64,000 bases of DNA from positions 632,061-696,060 of the forward strand of contig WMCF01000068.1 of NCBI GenBank assembly GCA_009792885.1, read 5' to 3'. Made by a program: the position numbers and the translations under genes. The notes under the pieces are model-generated. The model saw only the letters and a list, made by a program, of their open reading frames with translations. It searched no databases and was not told where the DNA came from. Below, one piece after another: positions 54,846 through 64,000 of the stretch (its first letter is position 1; the number at the start of each line of letters is the position of its first letter). This stretch comes from Eremophila alpestris peregrina. Its lineage: Eukaryota > Chordata > Aves > Passeriformes > Alaudidae.

Positions 54846-57800
54846 GAAGCTTTTTTAGCACAGCCTCTATAGGCTTTGGATTCCCAGAGTGAACACCCTC
54901 TCCCACTCCTACCACTGCTCTTTGCACCAGGGCTGTGGGGAGTGGGCTGCTCCCAGGCTGATTTCCCTCCACACTGTGCAAATGTGCCCTTTAAACATGA
55001 CCTGAGTCACAGAAGCCAGCAGCAGGTTTAGCAGGGTGACCATCAGTGCTGCACCTCCCAGTGCAGCTGCCTGGCATCCAAAGCTGGGCTTGGGGGGAGT
55101 AAGGATAGCAGGGAGAATCATGCAGTTGGGAGAGATTTCTTGATTGTTTACCTCATTTTTCTGGGGCATCTAATACCACTTGGGAGAGGAGGAGATGGCT
55201 ACTTTGTCCTGCTATTTCATGAAGGAGTATTTAGCTGCCTGCTCTTTCACTAAGTGCATTGGGACAACACAGCCAGAGTCATCCCTTCCCCAGGGCCAGA
55301 ACCTGCCTGTGTTGTGCCTCACAAGCCCAGAGAACACCTTCCAATGGTGGCAGTCCCACACAGGAGATTTCACACACAGCTAAAACTAAAGATTTTTGTC
55401 ATTTATAATTGAATAAGTAACTACAAATGAATGACATGTAAATAAATAAAGCCATGCTTTAATTAGGGGGTTATTTCTGATCAGGAAGTCTTCCTTACTA
55501 CAACTAGCTCTTTACTACAAACAGCTCTTCCAAGTGGATGCTAAAGCAGCAGTATTTTCCATGGGAAGAGCAAACCAGGAGGAGAATTTCTGCCATCTGA
55601 TAAAGGTCTGGTGCTGCCAGTTACTGAATTTCATTTTGCTGATGGGAGCCATGGGGTTTTATTTTCTGTGTCAGGAGGAGGGAACTCAGCTGGTCCCTGG
55701 GACAGTGGGAGCTTTGCAGAGCTGATTTTGCACATGTTGGCTCTGTCCTACCCAGGTCTTGTTTAAAAGAGCAATATTTTTCCAGATTATAAAACCTTTA
55801 AATGCACATTTTAAGCTGTCCATGGCTAGCCCTGGTGAGGAGTGGCCACAAACAAGGGCTTTGCTTTTGAAATTTTGGAAAGAATGTTAAGGAAAAAACG
55901 GTGTGTTGGCAACATTATAAAGACAATTTCCCCTCATCCAAACATTGTCAGAGAAATGCAATATGCTCAGCAGTACCTGTCTGCAACAAGCAGTTCCTGC
56001 GTGGAGCCTTGAAAGCTTTCTTCCCCTCACAGGAGGTTTTTCTCTGAGGCAGCCCACATGTGTCTGGTGTTCCTTCATCCCATATCAGGATCGATGGCTT
56101 CCTCATCTTCCCATACATGCCTGCCAAACCAACAGGGTATGAGCTGAGCTAACTCACTCAGCTCAGTCTTCAATTACATGGTGATGTTTCTCCAAACACA
56201 TAACAGGTACACGTGAAATCTTGCCACTTGCAACTCATTCTAATTAACAGCCTGAAGGTAATGAGCTCAATAGCAGTAATCCATGCAAGACTCACAGCTT
56301 TAGAAACAGCTGCTTCAAAGGTAGTTATTCCTCCCTGTGTCCACTAAAATGTGTTATTACAAATTCCCTTGGAATTTCAAGTCCTTATTTTTTTATCAAG
56401 TTCCTAGAAGTTATTTTTACAAAAGCTTTGGAAGCGTTTCCATCAGTTTTATGAAAAGGCTATCCACAAGAAACAAGAAACAAGAGAAAGCTGTGTTCTA
56501 TGAACAACCTAATCCACTTCAAACAGTTCAGCAACCCTCTGGAAAGCCAGATTATTTGCAGAAGGTCAAATCAATTTTATGATCAGACAAATGTTAGCAA
56601 ATTGCTTTTCTTAGAAGCAAAGTTAGAGAAGTATTTTCCAAGAAGTATGCTTGAGGAAAAATCAAATTACACTTATTAGAAGCCATCACTGAATGAGACC
56701 TGTTCACTTTAAGGCACTTATTCCCTTTGTAATGCCAAGCCCTTACATCCAAATATCACACAGGGGCATATTCAGGTACAAAAGTTTTTTCACTCTCTAG
56801 AAAAAATGAATCAGAACTGGGGCATTCCTGTCTGTGCTGCAGTGAATAATCTTTGAGAGGGGATCTTTATCTGTTTGCTTTTGTAACTTCACAGAGGGTG
56901 CCAAGGGGCTCTGACCCATAAGAATGCAGTGTCTACTGAGGAGATGTATTTCTTTAAAACCTGGTGGCAGCTCCAGATTGTCTGCAGACAGTGCATCCCT
57001 GGGAGAGGGGAAAGGCTGGATGCTCTTGGAGGATACAGTGACTCCCTGCTTGAGGAAAGTGCCCTGCCTGGCCTTGGAGAGAGAGCCACAATAAGATATG
57101 AAGGAAAACACCTCCCTAGTGTTCTACCAAGAGCCTAAGACAAGCTCCAGGTGGCTTTTTTCTGGCCGAGAATTGTCCTGCTCAGCGCTTTGCCTCTGCT
57201 TCTCAGCAACCAGAGCTGGGAGTCAAAGTCTCCTTTTACCTGCTGCCATGGCTGAGTTGCAGAGTCAGTGCATCGACCTATTTTGCATCAGTATCCACAT
57301 GACTGACACAGACAGACGTGATCTGTGCCCTGGAGCTGGTGGCATGAATAAAAATCTGCTGGAGAGCTCTAAAGGGAGGGATGCAGAGAGCAAATGGGTG
57401 ATGGGAGCATTCTTCCTGTCTCCTCTGTTCCTGGCATCCAAACATTTGGGGACTTTGCTTCTGTTGTATTATTATAGCCTTTTTAAAAAATTCTTTTTAT
57501 GTTGTAACTTATTCTCATATTTCTGCCTCTTTTTCTTTTCTGGACCTTATATAAATAACACTGGAGTCTGCTGTTCTTGAATGAATGGATAAGAAGGACC
57601 TGGTCCCTCTCTTTGCAGTTTGGTAGCTGGTAAATGAGTTAATGTTGTATGTATGGTCATGGGAAATGCTCAGGGATTTCCCATCAGTGTGTTTATTCAT
57701 TGGGAAGTGTGCCCTCCATAATTTAAAACAGGATGGAAATTCAAATCTCTGATGAGGACTAAAAGCTTTCCTGATCTTGTGCAAGTTTTGGGTAACAACA

Positions 57801-60800
57801 AAAGAGTGAAAATGCATTTTTTAGTATATTCAATATGAAACCACAAAGGTGGCCAAAGGGAAGGAGAGGAAGGCAAGCAACTTGAAAGGACTTTTAGCTT
57901 TAGATTGGTGACATCTCAGTTAATTTAACAATGGCCACTTAAAATGGGAGTGGGGAAAACAAGGCTGTAATGAAGCACAGGCACCTGGACTCTTACAGGA
58001 AAAGAGCAGTTCAAATCCAGAACAGGATCAGAAAAATCAAAAACTTTCTGGGCTACTATATTTTAGTTCTGCTCTAAGGTTTAAATGAACTTCTGCATTA
58101 CCTTGAAGTTTACAGCATTAGTGTTGGGAAAACAGTTTGTTAAACAGGAAATATGAAAAGAGTAGATTTAAAATAAATAATCTACTCAGACATTGTGTAA
58201 TCACAAAGATAATTTATTTGTATGAGGGAAGTATTTAATTATCATGTACAGAAGTGTTCAATTTTTATGCATATTCAGTTTTGCCATGTGATTTAAATTA
58301 AATCTCTAAGCATATGTGTTAGAACTGTTCAGCAGGTTTCTGTCTCCAAACACTGCAATATGGGAAGCAGAGCTGCAGAAATATTTTCTCTCACTTGATT
58401 CCCTTTCCCTGTTAAAAGTGACCTCTAGAAAACTTTCCTGAAGGACTGAGGTATATGGGGTAGAGTAAAAACAAGGTGCACACACACTTTGAAAAACTGC
58501 ATTATTTGGAAAAGACACAGATCTGTAGAACTCTTTCGGCTTTAATCCCGATATTTTTCAAAAATATTTTCTGGTCAGAAGCTGCCCAGCTCTGGTCAAT
58601 GAAAGACAACATCTTTAAACTGGTGCAAAGCTAAGCTCTTTTCTGGGAAGTTTTTAAATTAGTGTAAAGCTTATGTTACACCTGTGATTATTTCCCATGA
58701 TTTCCAGAATCAGGGATTAGTTTAGCATCATGCTTAAGTGATCAATAAATAGCTTCCCAGGTATTTTTGGGTTTATTTTACTTTGTATCTCCAATCCTGC
58801 CACTGCAGTTGCATGAAAAAGTGTTGATCACTTGTTTAAAGAATGACATATCATAAATACAGATATCTTTTGGGCAATCTCTAAAAATACTCTTCAGTCT
58901 TGTGTGGTTTAATGATTGATGCAGCTTGGAAATCAAACTCTTGTCTAGGGGTTGTTCTAAGATAAACTTATGGTTTAGGACTAAAATTCACACGAGCTAA
59001 GCGGGGGCAGTGTGAAGAGGGTACTGGTTTAGGGTGCTAAAAATGGCTCCTGGCAGAATTTAGGAGCCAGTATAACACAAAGTTATATCCAACTGCCTGG
59101 GCTTTGTTTGGTTTCTTTTTGAGAAATGATCCACTTCTGTTCCTGTCTGTAAACAGAAGATTTGGAAGAAAGATAAAAAAGGCCTTGGCAGTTCATGGCT
59201 CTTCCACCTCCTCTTTCCATATTGTACTCATGGCTGGTGATAGTGGTGAGCATGGCAATGTCTTCTGAATGCATCCAAATAAATAACCCTCCTTTTAACA
59301 TAGAGCAGACCATTCTTAATTATTGCTTAAAGCTCTTGGTTGGCAAGCAGTGATCCTCTGGCCACCAACAAGCAAAAAACCCAAGCTTTGGGATGGAGGT
59401 TTTGAACCCAAATGGGCTCTGCCCACTTGCAGTGAGTGAGGGATGGGGCTGGAGGAGAAGTGTTGCTGCAGCTTTTCTGGATTGTGTCACACTTTAATCA
59501 GGAGGTTCTATGTGGCTGTCCTGGCTGCTCGGTGCTTGGCAGAGAAGTTATCTGTCAAAACAAGAGAATTACAAAACCACTTTAAGGAAGTGAAAATTGG
59601 CCTCCCATAAAATGTCCAGAGGAAGTGGATGTAGGGCTTCATTTGGGAAAAGGCACATTGACTCATGATGATGCATAGATTCCTATTTTGAAAAAGAAGC
59701 TTTTACTGGGGAGCTCCCCTTCATCTTAAAATGAATAGCTCCTCCCAGCCTGTAGTTTTAGAATGAGATCTGTTTTCTCTCTCTGGGTTGTTTCATAGCC
59801 CTGATGCTGCTGTATCAAAGTGCTTCTCTGGTTTCCATAAATCCCCAAGAGACAGGAAGGCAATATAATTGCAAGCCAGTTTTTCAAAAACTTCTGGATA
59901 ACCCCCATTAAAGGCACAAAAGCATAGCTGAAAAAATTACTCATTTCACTCATAAGTCCAAACATGGTCATTTACAGCTTGGAAAATGGGCTGATTTATC
60001 CAAGGTGGCCTGCAGTTGTTGTAGCTGAGTGAAGTTAAATAATGTAGTACTCTTTAAAATTGCATGAGCATATGGTTTTGTTTGCCTTATTCATTCCTGA
60101 ACTCGCTTGTAGTTCATTGCAGTCAATGATTATTGCATCTGTTCAATCCATCTCTGCAGCTGTGGGAACAACTGCTCCTGCCATGCACTGAGCTAGGCTG
60201 TTCCAAAAGAAAGCTGAACTTTCTCTCTGCTCTGAGTGTAGGAATGACTGGATGGCCTTGCCTTTATCCTAAGGAAAGCACAGCATGGAAAGTGAGTAAG
60301 GGTTACCTTCAAATAAAATACCCTGATCAACCACACTGGCATCCTTAGGAAGCAAAAGAGCTTCTACACAAGGCAGCAGTTCCAGTGTCTCTGTCCCTGT
60401 TCAGGCTCACTGTGGGGTCCTCCTTTCTGGATCTCTGTCCCAAGAGTGCCTTTCTGGACTAAACTGTATGGCAAACCAAAGTCTGGGAATGCTAAAGGAG
60501 AGGTGCAAGGCAAGGGGAAGTAGCAGGAGAGCATCTGCCACTGCTACCTGCTGCACAGCAGGACTGCAAAAGCAGCCTGACCTTTGGGAGAGGTGGAGAC
60601 TGTCCAAGGAGTCATGGGGCTGCTGGGAGCCTCGACAGCTCAGTGCCCAGTGTGGCTCTGCCAGCCTCCCAGTGCACAGCCTTGAGCAAGCCACTGCAGC
60701 TGTGGACACCCCTCCTTGGCCAGGATTAGCTGTACCTGCCCAGGCTGACGTGACTGCCCTCACAGCTCTGCTCACAGACATTGCATCAGTGTCCCACAGT

Positions 60801-61417
60801 GCACAGAGGAAAGTAATGAGCTGGATTAACACCACGTAACACACCCATTTCAACTGATCAAATGATAAGGTGATCTTGCCTGCAGTAACTTAGGGAGAGG
60901 TCATGAGAGACACTTTGCCAATGGCAACATGGAGATGAGGACAGATGGCCAAGGATGACAGTCCAGTATCTCCCGCTGGCCTAGCTGTCTGCATAGGTAG
61001 CTCTTTCCAGGCCCTTTGGAGCCTGAGGAGCAAGGCTTGGAAACATTTGCTACTGGTCTGAAAAACCATGGTCAAGTGTGGTGCTGAGAGAGTGTTTTAG
61101 ACACAGGGCCTAACTTTACTTAGGAATTATTATTATTAATTTGTATCAGTTATTTTGTATCAGTTATTTCAATGTAAAGGTTATTGTCCTTCCTATTTGA
61201 GAGACAGGAATGGAGGGAAGGTGGTAAGTACCAAAGAATCCAGCAGTGTCAGGTCTTATCTGAGATTTGGGTACAAGAAAGGAATGGCCCAATGAAAACC
61301 AACAGAACTCTCTCTTGTAAGCAACTTCAGCACAGCAGAGATCTGAATGAGCAGAGGCAGCCTGTCCAGGGTGAGGCATTGCTCACATCAAAGATCATCT
61401 CTCCTGCGGGAACCTGA

Positions 61418-61572
61418 GGAATTACAGAGGATGCCTCATCCCTGGAAGTGTTCAGGGCCAGGCTGGATGGGGCTTTGAACAAGCAGGTCTAGTGGAAGGT
61501 GTCCCTCCCCATGGCATGGGAGTTGGACCTAGATGGCCTTTCAGGCCCCTCCCAGCCCAAACAATTGTGTGA
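61418..61572 (+). mobile_element. CR1 LINE fragment (3' portion)
   Basis: It contains CATCCCTGGAAGTGTTCAGG, GCCAGGCTGGATGGGGCTTT and GGTGTCCCTCCCCATGGCAT, typical CR1 3' UTR sequence, ending near AATTGTGTGATCCT. Confidence 0.9.
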
Positions 61573-61788
61573 TCCTCTGGCACAGTCCGTGCTGGTTTTG
61601 CTTAGCCCTGTGACTGTTGTGTGTGATCAGGTGAGCCCTGAGGTACTGTGACAGCAGAGCCTCCAGCACTTAACCAGACGAGCACTTTGGTTGCCTGAAC
61701 TCTTTTTGAGTCAGGTCAGGTTGCTGTGTGTTGGGTCTTGCCCATCGGTACATTTTTTCCTCCTTGCCCTACCCCACCCTCCCTGCAG

Positions 61789-61946
61789 TCAGTCCTGAAA
61801 ATCGTGAAGCAATTGCCAGCATTTCCAGGCAACCTGCCCAAAGAGAGCACGGCGCAGCAGTTTCTCGAGCAGCTCCATCACAGAGGACTTGCACATGATG
61901 CCAAGAGCTCTTGCAATATCTGATAGTACAAGCTCAGCTACTGGAG
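61789..61946. other. Exon-like block, open on both strands
   Basis: On the plus strand a strong pyrimidine tract and CCCTGCAG precede 61789, and CTGGAG|GTGAGC follows 61946. The frame encodes SVLKIVKQLPAFPGNLPKES plus TAQQFLEQLHHRGLAHDAKS and stops. On the minus strand, after CACCTCCAG at 61941, the frame runs AELVLSDIARALGIMCKSSV and MELLEKLLRRALFGQVAWKC before a stop at 61789. Both readings look protein-like and neither is recognised. No partner exons were found. Confidence 0.35.
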
Positions 61947-61949
61947 GTG

Positions 61950-64000
61950 AGCAATAAAACTCCTTCTCTCATCTTTTTCCCTCTGTCTCTTTGACCTCTT
62001 GGTCACAGAGGAAGTTTGAGTATCTGATCTAAAGGCACTAAGGGCTAAAAGCCAGAAGAACCAAAGGCTTTTTATGAACAAAGTTAAGCTATCACTCAGC
62101 AAAGGAAGAATTTGGAAGGTTGCTGACTTGCATTTCTCTGTGCCTTTGTTACATTCTACTTAGGCCTGGTAGCATCTTATTAATTTGTACAGTCACTGCA
62201 AAATAAAGGTGCTATTCTTCCTGAAAATTTGGGTTGCTGAGCCTGTACTAGAAAAAAAACCACATTATTTTTGCTGTCATAAGTATTTTAATTCTTGAAG
62301 GAACCATGACTGGGGGATTCTGTCTTCACTGTGTTACTTTGAAAGACATTTAAGATTAATTTCAAAAGATTTGATTATAAAGAACAAGTATCTTTTTATT
62401 TACAATAGCAAAGATACAATGGTAAAAATGTCCTATGGGGACACGTAATTTAACAAAAAGGACCAAAACCCATAAAATTAGCAAAGTTTCCTTTCTTTGT
62501 AAACTAAAAATTGCATACAGAAAGTGCATAAGAGAAGCTTTTAAATGGAGAAGATTGTGTAATGGTTCTGCCCTACAGCAGTAACTCTTCTCCTGCCCTT
62601 GCCCAGATCCTGCTGACCAAACTGCATGTGGGGACCCACCAATGCAGGCTTTTGATTTGGTTTAAATTCTTTAATAATCAGTCAGTTGGTGGTGAGTGCT
62701 CATGTTTGCCTAACCCATGCCAAAAATATCACAGTAAATTTTGTAAAATTAATACCAGCACTCACTCAAAACTGTTAACAAAGAAACCCAAGAAAACAGT
62801 GAGGTTTTCTTTCTCTTTTTATTTTTCTTTTCTTTTTTCTTTTTTTTTTTCCCTCCCAACATACTGCTTTGATCTGCCATGCAATTGGGTCAGCACTTGG
62901 GAAATACATTTCAACATCCACATCTGTGATGTGAATATTGTGCAGGAGATCCTAAATGTGAAACCTCATGGATCCTACAACAGATCACCCTGTCAAAACA
63001 ACATGACACCTGCAAAAGCCTTTAACTAGCACAGGGACCAAACTAGTCCAGAGCCAAAAAGGACAGGTCTCACTGTGCCAGAGTCTCATTTGATTAGAAC
63101 AGCACAGGCCCACAGAAATCACCAGCTCCCACAGATCATTACTGGTTCAGAAAGCCTCTGTTGTTCATTTCCAGAGCAGGATTATGCTGATACTCAGCTT
63201 GGGGAGCTTGCAAGCCTTACCCACACAAGAAGGTTTTACCAGAGTAATTTTCCTAGGGTAAATGAGCCTAAATGCTCATACAGGCAGCTGAGCACTCAGT
63301 CTGAAGCCCACTGCTGGTGTGCAGGGAGCCATTTCTGGAGCCTGCAGGCAGGCAGTGAATTGGGGGATGCAGAGTTGCACAGGCACTGCTGGTCTGCTGG
63401 GTGCTTCTGAGGAGAAGAGCAATGGGAGAGGACTGAGTGCTGAATAGCTGCAGGCAGCAGCAGGTGCTGCCTAAGGTTCCCTACTGCCCCTCCGAAGGGT
63501 GTCTGCAGCATGGGACGCTTCCTGGTGCGTGCTCTGACTTCCAAAATGTCCTTCCTCTGCAGGGCCTGGGAGCACAGAGACAACTTTCAGTGCTGGGCAG
63601 CAGTACCAAGGGTCTTACTTGTGCTGGGGAGATGTGGATGCTCTCTGAGATCTCAGCTCAGTGTGAGTGAGCAGGGGCTGCCCTGGGGAGACCCCAAAGG
63701 GAGCCTTGGAGAGACCACAGAGAGGAGAGCAAGGAGGAGAGGGATGGAGAGGCTGGAGAAGGAAGGTGGCAGTATGGGGAAGCAGAGAGAGCTTTGCAGC
63801 TCAGAGGGCCCTTAGGGTGGGTCACAGTGGAGGAGAGGGGTTGGCCTCTTCCCCCTTAACCCTGTAGCCCTGAGGGCAATGAGGGTACAGCCCTGATGGC
63901 TGAGGCTGGATTCTGTCACTCCCAAGAGGTGTAAAATTATGGCTGTGTGGACACAGACTCCTGGATCCCAGGAGTTACTCAGCAGGGCATAAGCCAGTCT
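61950..64000. other. Non-coding end of the window
   Basis: It holds an AT-rich first part, a T/C-rich low-complexity run at about 62808-62855, then a GC-richer, AG-rich end (63.6-63.85 kb). No gene is supported. Confidence 0.55.

Larger units (their letters stand above)
50729..61417. other. Gene-poor intergenic stretch
   Basis: I see no supportable gene. It holds homopolymer runs (21 T at 52516-52536, 17 A at 54829-54845), a diverged 35-bp repeat pair (51795 and 53723) and AT-rich segments near 55390-55460 and 58140-58320. ORFs at 57098-57580 and 60468-60839 have no recognisable family. Confidence 0.55.

Noticed and set aside
60468..60839. A 123-codon plus-strand open frame
   Set aside because: Its composition (Ala/Ser/Trp/Cys-rich) matches GC-rich non-coding DNA and the opposite strand is equally open.
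1..64000. tRNA, rRNA, snRNA genes, endogenous retroviruses
   Set aside because: I saw no cloverleaf with A/B boxes, no rRNA core, no paired LTRs with a primer-binding site and no gag/pol/env motifs; the reverse-transcriptase and endonuclease traces are CR1 LINE.

Overview
This is a vertebrate nuclear window, almost certainly from a bird. The evidence is split GT-AG genes, several truncated CR1 LINE fragments (including 3' ends with the ATTCTGTG-type terminal repeat), no mammalian SINE or L1 sequence, low repeat density and CpG-island promoters. I found no prokaryotic, plasmid, phage or CRISPR content. All three genes I can support lie on the minus strand and were assembled by hand from splice sites and reading phase.

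Region 1 (about 3.5-7.4 kb) holds a compact, GC-rich gene with 11 coding exons and introns of only 72-227 bp. It encodes a TTLL3/TTLL8-type tubulin glycine ligase. Its last exon encodes a long Pro/Gln-rich tail of about four degenerate 50-63-residue repeats. Region 2 (9.55-23.55 kb) holds ANKEF1 (ankyrin repeats plus EF-hand) in about ten coding exons. It has a CpG-island promoter, a coding 30-bp minisatellite in exon 1, an X-box-like RFX site next to the start codon and a second 19-bp minisatellite just upstream. Region 3 (30.1-38.75 kb) holds a four-exon short-chain dehydrogenase of the BDH1/HSD17B2/HSD11B2 (SDR9C) group. It has a poly-leucine membrane anchor instead of a mitochondrial presequence, and a 46-bp tandem duplication over its first splice donor.

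The first two genes are adjacent in the same orientation, with about 2.2 kb between the ANKEF1 stop and the TTLL start, and both families work in cilia and flagella. The dehydrogenase is metabolic and has no obvious functional link to them. The rest is gene-poor: 0-3.5 kb, 23.9-29.5 kb and nearly all of 38.95-64 kb show only CR1 pieces, low-complexity runs and one exon-like block near 61.8 kb that is open on both strands.

I did not find a clear, previously undescribed biological system. The most unusual items are the duplicated splice donor, the two minisatellites flanking the ANKEF1 start, the repeat-built TTLL tail, the apparently shortened ANKEF1 C-terminus, and two unrecognised coding-like blocks at 8.2-8.75 kb and 61.8 kb.
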